DNA of 37,455 bases from Chara braunii (Eukaryota > Streptophyta > Charophyceae > Charales > Characeae). The position numbers and the translations under genes were made by a program. The notes beneath the pieces were generated by a model. The model was not told where the DNA came from. It saw nothing but the letters and a program-made list of their open reading frames with translations, and searched no databases. Of the stretch, positions 11,686 through 22,554 are shown in pieces. Where the stretch lies: positions 495,710-533,164 of the forward strand of contig BFEA01000165.1 in NCBI GenBank assembly GCA_003427395.1. Reading direction: 5' to 3'. The first letter of the stretch is position 1. Each line of letters begins with the position of its first letter.

Positions 11686-11750
11686 GCGGGGAATCGAACC
11701 CTCGACCTCCTGCATGCCACTTGTGCGCTCTACCAACTGAGCTAGGCCGC
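11686..11750 (-). mobile_element. tRNA-Ala-like SINE head or tRNA pseudogene
   Basis: On the minus strand the sequence starts GCGGCCTAGCTCAGTTGG, a near-canonical A box. It reaches a canonical B box (GGGTTCGATTCCCC) 26 bases after GGTAGAG. The anticodon-loop position reads GTGGCAT, i.e. a GGC (Ala) anticodon. The anticodon stem (CACAA against GCAGG) does not pair, the outer T-stem pairs fail, and the 3' sequence CATTGTC cannot pair with the 5' acceptor GCGGCCT. A functional tRNA is therefore unlikely. The preserved promoter boxes fit a SINE head or a decayed tRNA copy. A related GATCGAATG phrase lies just beyond it (about 11669). Confidence 0.65.
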
Positions 11751-12461
11751 TCGCCTGCTATGCGCCTCTTTTTCGTCGCTTTTAAACGATTGTTATGTGC
11801 GTCTAATCTGTGGATGCGTCGTTCTGTCAAAAGTGTTTTAACAGGAAGGGCCCGGAAGCTTGTCCTGGCGTGCTCAGGGTTCTCTGCGTGATGCGTGAAG
11901 AATGTACTGCCAACTTGAGCGAAGGTGCAAATAATTTCTGCCAGTTGGTAAATTATGACTGCCAAGATGCAAACGAAAGGTAGATAATAACTGCCGAGGG
12001 ATGAATAATGACTGTTAAGGGGTTTTGCTGTTTGCTATTTCTTGCTCAAGTGCGCATGGCAATGTGCTCCGTTCACCAGAAATAATTACAATGAGACAAT
12101 AGTTGGTCATAAGGGGGGGGGGGGGGGGGGGGGGGGAGGTGCTGTGTTGGGAGGGATGTTATGTCATCGATGACCCATCTTAATGTTCTTGTTAAATCTG
12201 TGTAAATGGTGAAGCAATTTCAGTAGTTAAGCACTTGGTGTAAATGGATCTTTTGAGGTGGTACAAAAGCATAGTGGTCTTGCAAATAAAGACAAAACGC
12301 AGGACCAAGTAGAAAATGTGAAGCGCTTGGTGTAAATTTTTTTGCCGTGGTACGTTGCTCTTGCACTAAACCGACCAGTCAGTACCTCTCCCCTCTGAGA
12401 ATAGGTATGTGGCGTCAGCACCTTTCCACTCTGGAAAAATAGGCATGTGGCGGTATTCACC
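11751..12461. other. Non-coding stretch with a 24-G run
   Basis: No gene is recognised. The notable feature is an uninterrupted run of 24 G at 12113-12136. A small imperfect duplication of the phrase ATAGGTATGTGGCG / ATAGGCATGTGGCG occurs near 12401-12453. Confidence 0.6.
12113..12136 (+). repeat. Poly-G homopolymer (24 G)
   Basis: Twenty-four consecutive G residues. Such a run can form G-quadruplexes, and its length is unreliable in short-read assemblies. The assembly gap at 17250-17363 is also bounded by G runs on both sides. Confidence 0.95.
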
Positions 12462-12690
12462 CGCATTTTTTCGTGGGTTCGGGCACCGGAGCGAAATGGC
12501 TGGCAGCTCCAGCCGAAATGAGGCCTGCACCGGTTCGTATTTTTGCTGGCGTGCAGGGCCATGCGGAGGCTTGCGGTGGCATCTTTCGGGGGTCTTGGGT
12601 ACCAGAACGAAATGGCTGGCGGTGCCAGCCAAAATGGGGTCTGTGGCGGTTCACTTTTCTTTGGCGCACAGGGAGATTTTAGGGTGCGAA
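12462..12690. repeat. Two-copy diverged tandem repeat, 116-bp period
   Basis: GCGAAATGGCTGGCAGCTCC (about 12491) recurs as ACGAAATGGCTGGCGGTGCC (about 12607), and the flanks align over roughly 110 bp. Each unit contains a small inverted repeat, GGCTGGC...CCAGCC. Open frames on both strands repeat in step with the unit and are not evidence of a gene. Confidence 0.82.
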
Positions 12691-12798
12691 GCATATTCTC
12701 TTCCACAATAATCTGAAACCCATATGACAATCGGAAAAATGTAAAGCATTTCGGTAGTAAAATCACCAGTACGCTTGCCAGCCATTATTTCAGAGTCG

Positions 12799-12923
12799 AC
12801 GGTGTGCATGCTACTGTGACTCTTGGGAAGTGTCAGGGCGCCGTTTGGCAGCACAACGGGTGTTTCTGAGTCGCTAAACGGCGCCCCGGCACGTCCCAAG
12901 AGCCGAAGCAGCATGCACACCGT
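12799..12923. repeat. Foldback: 48-bp inverted repeat with 29-bp loop
   Basis: The left arm is 12799-12846 (starts ACGGTGTGCATGCT, ends GGCGCCGTTT). The right arm is 12876-12923 (starts AAACGGCGCC, ends AGCATGCACACCGT). The arms match at 41 of 48 positions with no gaps. Several mismatches become G-U wobbles in RNA: four on a minus-strand transcript and two on a plus-strand one. It could be a small foldback or MITE-like element, or a long-stem RNA hairpin. No target-site duplication is evident. Confidence 0.85.
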
Positions 12924-14397
12924 GACAACGAGAAAAAATGACTTCCATTCGAACTGCTGGTTTACGCACTGAACGCTATGTCGAGGTGGTACAGAATATC
13001 CAATTGTCAGGCAGAAGATGGGTCACGTTCCAGACAGTGCAGCTGAACGGTATTTTGGAGGCTCGCTAGTGTTGGTACAGTGTAAAACTGGAAAAGGAGA
13101 CGAGACCAAGAGATTTACCCTCCGATTGGAGTGCAGAGGTCCATTCGGGTCACCAGTACCGTAGAAAGGGTTTTGTTTCTCTGATATGGATTGATAATTT
13201 GATATCGATTAAAGCGATGTTGAAGTTGAAAAGTTGTCGTCAAAGCTCGAAGTTCAAATGTGTCTTCGTTCTCGACGTTCACCCAAAATGAACTCTCCAT
13301 CCTGTCTGGCGCTCTCATGTGCTTGTCCCCTCCCTCACCCCCATCGCTTCACCGACCGGAGCCCAGACTAAGTGGCCTGGGTTGTTCCACGTTTGTCCTC
13401 ACTCGTTGCACCGCCAGTACACGACCGCAGCCTTGCTGGAAAAGAAACTTTTAGCTTACGATAATTCGGAGGCTTGGCCTGCTGGACCATGATGGCTGGT
13501 GGCGTCAAGTTGCCAACCAAAAAAGAAGAAAAGTGCACCGCTGGCGGCTTGGAAAGTCTTGGCGCGCAGGAAGCGGCCTGCCGTCTCCGAGTGTACTGGT
13601 GGTTTAAAACGCCAGTGATCCCAACCCTATTCTTCTAGAGAACCTGCGAATATCTGTCCAGTCGTCTGCACCTGATCCTCTTCACCTCTCTGTCACGTCG
13701 GGCCAGTGGTTTTTCCCACCCAAAGCAGTAGACCTGTTCATAGTTTGGTCACAAGAAAGTAGCGGGCTGACACCAGGGAAGAGGAAAAGTGCTCTAGTAG
13801 GGGTACTAAAGAAGATAAACAAGGAAAGGGATGGCAATCACTAAGCATTCCCATTCCGACTGATGTCGGGGCAAATTTAGTTTGCTGATTTTGATTTTTT
13901 GTCTTTCGAGTATTTAGTGGTATCTGTGGTTGTCATCACCATCCATTTCAGGGGCCTGGTCCCACCAGATGCGTTTGAGTTGAGAAAACCTTTTTTTTTT
14001 TTTTTTTTACCAACGTTATGTTCCTCTGTCAAATTCTTTTTGCCTTTCACGACCTTCCTACCACTACTTCTACCACAGTCACATTCTACAGCTCGACCAC
14101 ACACATAGCAACTAGTTTCCTTCATTTGTATTTTTATGATATTATGCGCCTTGCTCCACTACTCATGACATGCATAGTACACAAAAACGTACGTCGGTGT
14201 ATCTTCCCATGTTTGGTGAATATTGGAGTGAGAGCCAGAATTGTGCTGCATTGGGCCTCACTCCATTACTCACTAAATGTGCAAAAATGAGAATCAATCT
14301 GGCGGTGAAGTATAGGTATATACACTGCCTTCAAAATGTAACACAAGTTGTCTTTCCGGTCTGCTGAACCGAACTGAGGGCAGTGTTCGGGAGAAGT

Positions 14398-14398
<1 letters not shown>
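12924..14398. other. Non-coding stretch, no gene seen
   Basis: Open frames are short and unrelated to known families. The stretch includes an 18-base T tract at about 13991-14008, possibly the reversed A-tail of a retroposed copy, although no SINE or LINE body adjoins it recognisably. Confidence 0.5.
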
Positions 14399-14436
<38 letters not shown>

Positions 14437-14492
14437 CGGGTGCCTCGGTCGTCCCCCGTACATAAGCGTGGTTGGGGGAAGACGTAGGTGCC

Positions 14493-14543
<51 letters not shown>
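14399..14543. repeat. Paired inverted microsatellites (AG)n ... (CT)n
   Basis: An AG tract (14399-14433) and a complementary CT tract (14496-14543) flank about 60 bp of unique sequence. They could pair as hairpin arms of some 35 bp. The long Arg-Glu and Ser-Leu strings read from this interval are microsatellite artefacts. Confidence 0.92.
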
Positions 14544-14546
<3 letters not shown>

Positions 14547-14762
14547 GCCCCCCCATAGTTGGGGAGACAAGGCATGTTATAAGTACTTGCACGCCCTGGG
14601 GGAGGTCCTCTTCCGGGACATCTGTTAAAATCGGAAAGGTACAGAGAAGATTAACCCCTGCTGAACGATGGTGCACATAATGTGGGAATTCATCGATACT
14701 AGGTTTGACCGTCTCCCCGTCGAATGTGGGAGGCTCTGATGATGAAACTACCGGCCGGAGGC

Positions 14763-14980
14763 AACAGCGGAGGGTGGAAAAGAAATGGATGGACATCGTG
14801 TCCCGAAATGAGTGAGGTCCGCGGGGTCCCCTGCGACACCTCTATTGATTCATTTCCTTTTAGCGCCGACACTACTTTGTGTTTCTCCATGTGCAACAGC
14901 AACAGCGGAGGGCGGAAAAGAAATGGATGGACATTGTGTCCCAAAATGAGTGAGGTCCGCGGGGTCCCCTGCGACACCTC
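14763..14980. repeat. Direct repeat, 80-bp copies at 138-bp period
   Basis: Copies at 14763-14842 and 14901-14980 begin AACAGCGGAGGG and end CCCCTGCGACACCTC, and I count three differences in 80 bases. The intervening 58 bp is unique. The offset is 46 codons, so the same peptide phrase appears twice in one frame. No protein family is recognised. Confidence 0.9.
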
Positions 14981-15590
14981 CACCCGAGGCTGTTTCAGAA
15001 CTGTGTGCCGAGGTCAGAATGCTTATTTTTGAAAAATGTTAGCATTTCTGGTTCTTGGGGGCAGTCATGGTTTAATCTCCTGAGCAACTGCCATCTTCAA
15101 TACCCTTGTACCGCCCTTTTACCATTTCAGGTGGAGTGCACTCCCTGAACAACAACTGGCTTCGTCCAGCCTTCCCCGCCCCGCTGCTGTGGTTTTCCGC
15201 TTGTCCACACAATTGGTGAATTGAAAAAAGAGGAACCCGCTGTGCATGTCTTGCCTTGTCGCCGACTGCCGTGTGCAGCTGACACTGATACCACAAGCCT
15301 TGTCTTGTCGTTGATAGACACCTCAACACAAGGCTGTGCATGGCTTGCCTTGTTTGTGATAGAGACCTCGCCAAGTCATGCCTTGCCCAGTCAGTCGTGG
15401 TCGATAGTGGTAATTGACACTGGTACCACGAGCGGTGGCTCTTTGGGCTGCTTGTGCTTCTATCTGTTCTGCCAAGCCTATCAAAAGGTGGCCTTTGAAG
15501 ATGACACGGGCAGGAATCTCTCCCCAACAGCCCACCAGGTGACACTGTTGGAGAAGGACATGGACACGTCCTGTAAGTATTGGGGGCCCA

Positions 15591-15678
15591 GGTCAATAGG
15601 CGCAAATCAAAAGCAATCCTGTCTCCGGAGGTGGACCCGGTGGGCCCGGGTCAATAGGCGCAAATCAAAAGCAAAGCC
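15591..15678. repeat. Direct repeat, 58-bp period
   Basis: GGTCAATAGGCGCAAATCAA and its AAGCAA continuation occur at 15591 and again at 15649, separated by a unique GC-rich spacer. An A tract (about 15697-15710) and a short TGATTGATTG run follow. Confidence 0.88.
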
Positions 15679-15772
15679 TGTGGGTCAAAAACAATTAAAA
15701 AAAAAAAAAAATCTTGATTGATTGATTGACTGGCGGGGGAGGGGTTGCCCTGCCCCCCTTCCCTTGCAGGTG

Positions 15773-15946
15773 CACACACACACGCCCACATACACACATA
15801 CACACACGCTCACGCACGAACACACACACACACACACGTACACACACAGTCGGTGAAAGTCCGACGAAACAGTCTGGTACAGTCGTGCTTTTTTTTAATG
15901 TATAGCGAATATGACAACACACACATTCGCTCACACATACACACAT
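15773..15946. repeat. CA-rich microsatellite
   Basis: Interrupted (CA)n between 15773 and 15850, with a second CA-rich cluster at about 15917-15946. Open frames of His-Thr or Val-Cys strings here are artefacts. No gene is supported between 14544 and 17249. Confidence 0.88.
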
Positions 15947-16037
15947 GTGTATTCTCATCTATTTTTTTTTCAGTTTCCATTTTTTATGGTTTGTAAAATA
16001 CCAAATAATCAGCGGTTGGAAAAAAGAAGTAAATGGG

Positions 16038-16066
16038 GTTGTAGGGTCTGAGAAACCCTACAACCT
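16038..16066. repeat. Perfect 11-bp inverted repeat, 7-nt loop
   Basis: GGTTGTAGGGT (16038-16048) and ACCCTACAACC (16056-16066) are exact complements and are followed by a T-rich run. On the + strand this resembles a stem-loop followed by T residues. In a eukaryotic setting a bacterial-type terminator role is not implied. Confidence 0.75.
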
Positions 16067-16903
16067 CCCTTTTTTTTGTTTTTTTTCCCCATTTATTAAC
16101 TGGGGAATAATCCCGGAAGACCCGCGGCCGCGACCCAACCACAGCAGTCTGCTGCTGCAGTTGAGATCCCAATTGCGGGCCGGGATGAACCCCGCGGTTG
16201 CGACGGTGGGGGACACATAGCAGCAGAGGCATGTGTGGAAGGTGGCAGCAACTTTCAAACAACAGGGCAAGTCTTTGTGCTGAAAGCTTGTATGGGGGAC
16301 ATTTGGGACTACTACTCGTTCCAAAGCATTCCCCTCGCAGTTAGATGGGGGTGAACGACGTGTGCACGTCCCAGCACGCTAGCATTTTCACAGCCATGGT
16401 TGCCCTGCCAATGCTCACAACCACCACCGTGGACAAGCTGTGGCCGTACTCTGCGGAAAGTGGGCAGGACACTCTACGACCATGCTCATTTAATTTATTT
16501 TCGCACTTGGCTGGACATGGGGCTGGAGTTTGTGTGTGTTGGTCAAAAGGGTTGTGAAAGAAAAGGACTGGGACCGGAGGGACTTCCTAACATGACGTCT
16601 ACTCCGACGACGGAGACTTGGAGTACACAAGGGGGGACACATTCATTCCGTAGCAGATGTAGTGCTATTTTGTGAGGGGTGCAAATCACCCGGCCACAGT
16701 GGTGATGAGTTGGCAAGTGCAGAGTAGCATGTCTTTTTGTATTACTTGCAACCCCCATACTCTGATCAGTTTGGAATCCATGTTTTGCCACATGCAGAAA
16801 GAGTGTTGACGACGAAGTACCAGTCCCGTGCACTTTCTCATCAGTTGGACGCTGTGTGCTCCTAAACAATCCGATTCGTTAGATTGCATTTCTTGTACAT
16901 TCA

Positions 16904-17040
16904 TCTCCCTTGTTTTTCATATGCATGGGTCTTTTCCCCCCCTTTTCGTCTGCGCGCTTTCTTATCATCAACATGCGTTGGAACACCTGTTTGTTTGCTT
17001 TCCTATCGTCTCCCTTGATTTTCATATGCATGGTTCCCCC
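16904..17040. repeat. Diverged tandem repeat, 105-bp period
   Basis: TCTCCCTTGTTTTTCATATG (16904) and TCTCCCTTGATTTTCATATG (17009) are each followed by CATGG and a C run. The rest of the unit (TTTC-TATC-TC phrases) is similar but diverged. A short GA microsatellite follows at about 17133-17154. Confidence 0.78.
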
Positions 17041-17249
17041 CCCCCCTTATCTACAAAAGAAGCAGCAGACATCCTTATCATAGTTTTTCAGGTACACCGG
17101 AAACCCCTTAAATAACCTGCATGGAAGCATATGAGAGAGAGAGAGAGAGAGAGACGTCCTTATTCAAATGACATGGAAAGCCTGCAGGGATTGCCTCGCA
17201 TTTGCAGGGAACACGAAGATGTTGGCGGGGGCTGGAGAGGGGGGGGGGG

Positions 17250-17363
17250 NNNNNNNNNNNNNNNNNNNNNNNNNNNNNNNNNNNNNNNNNNNNNNNNNNN
17301 NNNNNNNNNNNNNNNNNNNNNNNNNNNNNNNNNNNNNNNNNNNNNNNNNNNNNNNNNNNNNNN
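17250..17363. other. Assembly gap (114 N)
   Basis: A run of 114 unknown bases, entered from a run of about 10 G and left through 7 G. The true gap content is probably a poly-G or G-rich low-complexity tract that the assembler could not cross. Frames drawn across it are meaningless. Confidence 0.97.
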
Positions 17364-19515
17364 GGGGGGGAGCGGGCGGAAGGGGAGGATACGGATATGT
17401 AAAAAAATAATCACTCAGACATCCAAAACACCAACATTAGCAATCGGGACATGAAAAGTGCAGAACTTAAATTTTATTAAACAAAGAACTTGTTGAAACA
17501 AGATGGATGTTTGCTCGGGTGGGTGGCGATAGTATTCTGCCATCGCACCCCATGTTGTGGAGACCAGACCCAGTTCCCCCATTCTCTCGGCCTCACTATT
17601 TTGCTAGGGGGGCGGAGCATGTCCAAGTTGATGCACCTGGACATGTTTTCCGGGGAGGGGACTGTATCATGTGAAGTTGGGATTCTGAAAAAGTAGCACA
17701 ACATCTGCCCGGCGGAGCCATGTGGGCCAGGCGATAGGGGGTGTGTGCCTGGCCGGTCTGTGCATGCAGGAAAAACGGCCAGGCGATAGGGGGAGTTTTG
17801 CTCTTTACCCCCCCTTAACTGCGCAGCCTTGATGCACTTGTCACGAAGCCTTGCACAGCAATCTGGCTTCCAGGAGAGTGGAGTGGATGAGATGGAGGGA
17901 TTGGTGGGAGCGGTTCCAGATGCACTGCTGGATGAAGGTAGTGCACAGAGGATGAAGATTGAAGAAGAAAAAGGAGAAAGAAGTAGACCAAAGGAGAAGG
18001 AAGAGGAAAGACAAAGCAGAGACCAAAGAATTAGAAGAAGGATGAAATGGAGAGTAGAGGCAGAAATAAGAGGTGGACTCTTTCTCACATCCCCTAGTAA
18101 AGGGTTTCAGTTATTGGAAAAAAAAAAAAAAAAAAGGCTGCATCTGGAGGGGACTCACAATCACATTTCGAGAGGGGGGGGGGCTCGGTAGACCCAGCCG
18201 CCGCAAAAACAAATGGTCGAAAAAGGCGACAAACAAGTACTACACCGATGAAAAAAACAATTAACCTGCCCGCTACTCGTGCGGAAATGGGGTGCGAAAA
18301 TTCGTTATCGGTCGTGCAGGCCTCTCAGGTACCAGAAACCGCCCTTGGAGGCTGCTTGCTTTGTTCTTTTCATTTCTGCACTTGCGGCGGAGCTGGGCGC
18401 TCTGCAGGTCCCTCGGGAGCTGGGCCCGCTGAGGGGCAGGCCTAGACAGGTGCGGAGGGTCCTGTCTGCCAAGATGGTAGCCTAGAAAAATTGCCAATGA
18501 TTTTCAAGAATCTTCCAAGAATCTTCTAACCAGATGGCAACCGCCGTTGTTGGCAGTTGTGGCCAGCCAGGATGGGGCCGGCATGCCCAAAAACGCGCAC
18601 GAGTATAAGAAGGCTTTTGGCCCGTTTCCCCTCCATGGTAGCAGGCTGCCTAAAATCTATCTAACCAGACTGACCTGGGACCACTTGGTCCTAAACACTT
18701 GTGATCCGACCCTGAGGGAAATTGGCAAATTGCTCTAAAGTTTATTGTTCTGCACAACCTTTTTCTTTTTTTTTTTTTTTTCAACAACCTACTAACACTA
18801 ATTTGTTTTTGGCTTTCTTTTTTTTTAAAACGGAGACCTCTCATTACCCTGGCCTGGCTGGCCGCCCAGGCAACCAAGGTGACCCGGGCAGTGCAGTTGC
18901 TAATACAGCCTAAAACAATGTCATTTGAAAGAAAACAATCTCAAAGCGCTAGTACTTGTCAGGATCTCTTTCCCAACTCGGATCTTCGTTGTCTGGTATC
19001 AGCACAGACGCAAAGACACAAAATTTTGCCTGGCACTGCCCCCAGTAAAGTGAACAAAATTATTTAACAAAGTGGCACATTTTTACCCGGGCCTGGCCCA
19101 CCGAGCCAAAACAATGTGGGGTTTTCTATTTCACTCCCTTTCTTAGGGTTCTTTTCACCTTTCCCTCACAAACCATTGGACAAAATATACAGGGCTATCA
19201 CCTTCTCTGGCAAGACTTTCCAATCTACTGGTAGCAGCGACAAGGCAAAAAAATGCGCTATCTTCCTGCCAATATTCCTTTCGCCGTACAGTGTTTCTTT
19301 CTCAACTTTAAATATTTCCTTGCAAAGATCAGCACTCAGTCTCTGGCCTTTTCGACAACGCACCGAACTCACTGCAGTTTGTGAAAAGCTGTCCCCAATT
19401 GGTCGTCTCCAAGCCTGGCAGCGTACACATCCGGTTCCAGTTGCAAGGTTGTGAAAAGCTCCCTTCGGTGGCGGGAACAGTCATGGTTGAAAGACCGCAA
19501 TCGGAACAGAGCCTT
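17364..19515. other. Non-coding stretch with homopolymer tracts
   Basis: No gene is supported. A frame at 17829-18191 (+) gives a Glu/Arg/Lys-rich segment around 17950-18060 (for example RMKIEEEKGERSRPKEKEEE) that could be a fragment of a charged coiled-coil protein. It runs into a 19-A tract (18118-18136), and the opposite strand is equally open, so I do not call it. T tracts at about 18768-18781 and 18819-18827 suggest old retroposon tails. Confidence 0.4.
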
Positions 19516-19990
19516 GTTTGCCAACGCGAAAGGCACTGCCAGTCTAAACCGAGGGCAGTACCTCGGAGCCTCGTTTGGCGGATTTGCAGATGCCGTCTGC
19601 ACCGGACTATGCTGAAGCACCAGCACAAGGTTTGCCGAAGCGAAACATACTGCTAGTGGAAACCGACGGCAGTACCTCCGAGCCTCCTTCGCCGGCGGCG
19701 CATATTGCTTCTGCACCAAACTTTGCTCAAGCACCAGCACAACGTTTGCCTACGTGAAACGCACTGCCAGTCTAAACCAGCAGTACCTCCAGCAAAGGTC
19801 GGCGTTGAAGGAATCAGAATGTTTGCCGATGTGAAACGTACTGCCAGTCTAAACGGACGGAAGTACCTCGTTTACCGGCGGTGCAGATTCCTTCTGCACC
19901 GAACTTTGCTCAACCACGAGCACAACGTTTGCCGACGTGAAACGTACTGCCAGTCTAAACCAGCAGTACGTCCGAGCCTCAGCTCAGAGA
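19516..19990. repeat. Five-copy tandem repeat, 77-114-bp units
   Basis: Units begin GTTTGCC at 19516, 19630, 19744, 19821 and 19927 (spacings 114, 114, 77 and 106). Each has GAAA(C/G)GCACTGCCAGTCTAAA-like and GCAGTACCTC phrases, and full units also carry CTTCTGCACC...GCACCAGCACAA. The 114-bp units equal 38 codons, so minus-strand frames show a repeated 38-residue phrase. With no family match and a 77-bp frame-breaking unit, a minisatellite is more likely than a repeat protein. Confidence 0.88.
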
Positions 19991-20699
19991 CATGTCCTCT
20001 GCAGTGGAGAGGTTTTCAGCCACCTAGGTGGGTGATTTGACAGAGCAAAGCCGATATGGCATCCAGGGTGAGGCAGTGCAAAAGCGTTTCCTTTTGTACT
20101 AGTACTGCCCCTCTGGAAGCACCGGAAAGTTGTGATTTTCGAATCTCGAAGTAGCCTGGGAAAGATAGTGGTGGTTTGAAAGGGAGAAAATACGTAGGAC
20201 ATCCAAATCAGCCTGAAAAAGCACAGTGTGGTGGTAAAGGGTGTTGGTGACTTTCCATCAGAGCATTCGTGTAACACAGCCCAACTTCTCTTGACATCAT
20301 TATGGACTCGCATGAACCGCGGAAGCAAACAACCCGCATGCCACTATCCTATGGTAAAATTAGGCAATCTGAAGAGTCCATATTTTGCTCACATCAACCC
20401 CACTTGACTACCGGCCATCACACAAATTGTGTGCAGCTCTCAGACTGCATTTTTAGTGCCATGCAGAGTCTCCATCTGCAGGATTGACATTTTTTTTCTG
20501 ACGAGGGACCGATGGGCAGTGAGGTCGAGACAGGTTGAGGTTGTCTCAGGACCAGTCAGTGGTTTGTTGGAGGGAGGGGAGAGTGTCCTTCAACGAGTAC
20601 CTATCTCAAGTATTTTTTTTCCGGGTTGTTTGTTGAGGATTCCAGGTCTCTCCTTTGGTGTGTGAAATGATGAAATCAAATGAGCTGAATTTCTCTTGT

Positions 20700-21252
20700 A
20701 AAAAAAAAAAAAGAAAAAAAAAAAAGAGGAAAATCGAAGGCATTTTCCTGCCACAGCAGTCAACGTGCCTTCTTGGGGCCTCTGCAACACACCACCATTT
20801 TCATACCCATGACAGCTCAGCAAAACTTGGCGCATGGAAGAAATCAGCATTGAAAAGAGAGACTCCGCACACGCCGCTTAATCACATTACATGTGCTCGT
20901 TCATCGGGAGGGCAGTCCTTTTTTTTTTTTTTTTTTGAAATAACGGCGGACGTGGGATGTTTCGAAACCCAAAGGGGAAAACAAACTTGTGCCGGCAAAG
21001 AAATGACACGCCAACTTGAAATGAGCAAGTTCAGTCCAAAAGCACCTGTTGGGCTTTTTTTTCCCCCTCTGACACCACGGCCGACCCCTGTGAATATGAC
21101 ACCAGGTCTGACACCATGGCCATTATTGTACTTCTGTCGCCTTTTCGAACTCGGTGCTTTTTGTTTTGCCGACGCGTGTTTTATTTTATTTGCCCATTCG
21201 ATACTCAAAGGTGATATGAACGTACGTACCTCTTTTTTTTCCCTTTGAAATA
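20700..21252. other. Non-coding stretch with A and T tracts
   Basis: A-rich tracts at 20700-20726 and a T tract at about 20919-20936 produce Lys and Phe runs in an open frame at 20655-21248 (+). The frame has no family resemblance and depends on those tracts. I regard it as non-coding. Confidence 0.45.
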
Positions 21253-21270
21253 AGCTGTGATCTGTTCGTG

Positions 21271-21600
21271 GGGAGGAGCACATGCTGAGAAGTGGGCTAA
21301 GCGTCCCTTATGAAAATGAGTACAACATTAAATCACCGGTTCCAAACCTGGCTTGGGCTTATGAAATTGAGTAGAACATTAAATCACCGGTTCCAAAACC
21401 TGGCTTGGGCTGAGATAAGATGAGAAAACAACAAGTGCTGGAAACTGGATCCAGCATCTCACCTTTTTTTGTCCAGAGGTGTCCGCCTCAGGATGCCAGA
21501 TCTCAGATCGATCCTTTTTTTTTTTTTTTTTTGACTACACGCTCCAATCTATTCGTGAGGAGCAGCAAGTGCTTGGAACCGGGCCCAGCGTCCCTTATAA
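21271..21600. repeat. Dispersed 40-bp repeat, three copies (fourth at 23766)
   Basis: The phrase GGAGCAGCAAGTGCT-GGAA-CCAGCGTCCCTTA occurs in variant form at 21271-21312, 21424-21462, 21556-21600 and again near 23766-23810. Two copies are preceded by a similar ATCT(G/A)TTCGTG phrase, so the true unit is longer. The copies are unequally spaced. They may be fragments of one transposable element end. Confidence 0.7.
21308..21410. repeat. Tandem duplication, 51-bp unit
   Basis: Units 21308-21358 and 21359-21410 begin TTATGAAA(A/T)TGAGTA and end CCTGGCTTGGGC, differing by two substitutions and one inserted A. This looks like a recent local duplication. Confidence 0.92.
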
Positions 21601-21619
21601 TAAGATATAATATCTGAAA

Positions 21620-21720
21620 TTGCTGACGATTTGAGGATGATTGGATTTGACTGTGATCCGGAAATAATGAAAGTTGCTGATGATTTGAGGATGATTGCAT
21701 TTGACTGTATCAGGAAATAG
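21620..21720. repeat. Tandem duplication, 54-bp unit
   Basis: Units start TTGCTGACGATTTGAGG (21620) and TTGCTGATGATTTGAGG (21674). The second is slightly truncated at GGAAATAG. Confidence 0.9.
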
Positions 21721-21822
21721 GGTAAGGAAGAACTGACCAGATCAATACTCTACTCCAGAACTCTACTTATATCTAACCACCAACTCCAGGTATTCCTATC
21801 AACCCAGCCAATTCCAAACCTA

Positions 21823-22157
21823 GCCATGCTGTCATCCCAACCAAGCCTCTACCCAGTCTCATGCCCCCAATCTGGCTAGGTTACGGGGCAGTGTGCCCCG
21901 CCCCAGCTCCGACCATTGTCGACCTGGCTGTAGACGTTTGTCAGTTACTTAACTGCCTTGCACCCGCGGCAATCCCCAGATCTCTCTACAGCCATGCTGT
22001 CATCCCAACCAAGCCTCTACCCAGTCTCATGACCCAATCTGGCTAGGTTACGGGGCAGTGTGCCCCGCCCCAGCTACAACCATTGTCGAACTGGCTGTAG
22101 ACCTTTGTCAGTTACTTCACTGCCTTGCACCCGCGGCAATCCCCAGATCTCTCTACA
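21823..22157. repeat. Tandem duplication, 168-bp unit, nearly identical
   Basis: Copy 1 (21823-21990) and copy 2 (21991-22157) start GCCATGCTGTCATCCCAACC and end CCCCAGATCTCTCTACA, with only a few differences. A shorter third echo (GGGCAATGCCCCAGCACCGA) follows at about 22190. The high identity indicates a young duplication, or an assembly duplication. Confidence 0.93.
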
Positions 22158-22554
22158 AGGGCTCAAGCCCCTGCATACAGAGGTTGCAGGGCAATGCCCC
22201 AGCACCGACCAGCGTCGTTCCGGCATCAACTAACCCAGGCGTCTGAGTTTACACAGCTACATTTGAAAACAGCTAAGTCAATATTTATCTCTAAAATATG
22301 GATCTGATTTCTGCAGAATTCTGAGCAGAACAGTGAAAAGCCAAATGATGAAGCTGACGAGAATGAAGAGTTTTCCTCCCCCACCCCCCCTTTCCTACTT
22401 GTCGCTCTGACACTTCGCTGCCTCCGCTGAACTGAAGTGCCCTGATCAAGAGCAGTCCTCATCAGCCCCAGCTAGGTTCAGACCCACTCCTCCCATACTC
22501 CCTACAAGGCATCCAGTTCCCCCAAACTCAATCTGCCTTTTACCCCAATCTGCG

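Noticed and set aside
11686-11750. A functional tRNA-Ala(GGC) gene on the minus strand
   Set aside because: A and B boxes are good, but the anticodon, T and acceptor stems do not pair properly.
15221-15721. A 166-codon + strand frame
   Set aside because: It overlaps a 58-bp direct repeat and an A tract, has an equally open opposite strand, and resembles no family.
16038-16080. Stem-loop plus T run as a rho-independent terminator
   Set aside because: The window is eukaryotic and no transcription unit ends there; T runs are common throughout the window.
17477-18088. A 203-codon minus-strand frame with a hydrophobic start resembling a signal peptide
   Set aside because: The hydrophobic and Ser-rich part is the complement of a purine-rich, Glu/Lys/Arg-coding-like + strand; there is no family match and no splice or promoter support.
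19516-19990. A CRISPR-like array
   Set aside because: Unit lengths of 77-114 bp are uneven, the whole unit is repeated rather than a short repeat with unique spacers, and the context is eukaryotic.
20655-21248. A 197-codon + strand frame
   Set aside because: It depends on A and T homopolymers that give Lys and Phe runs, and no domain is recognisable.
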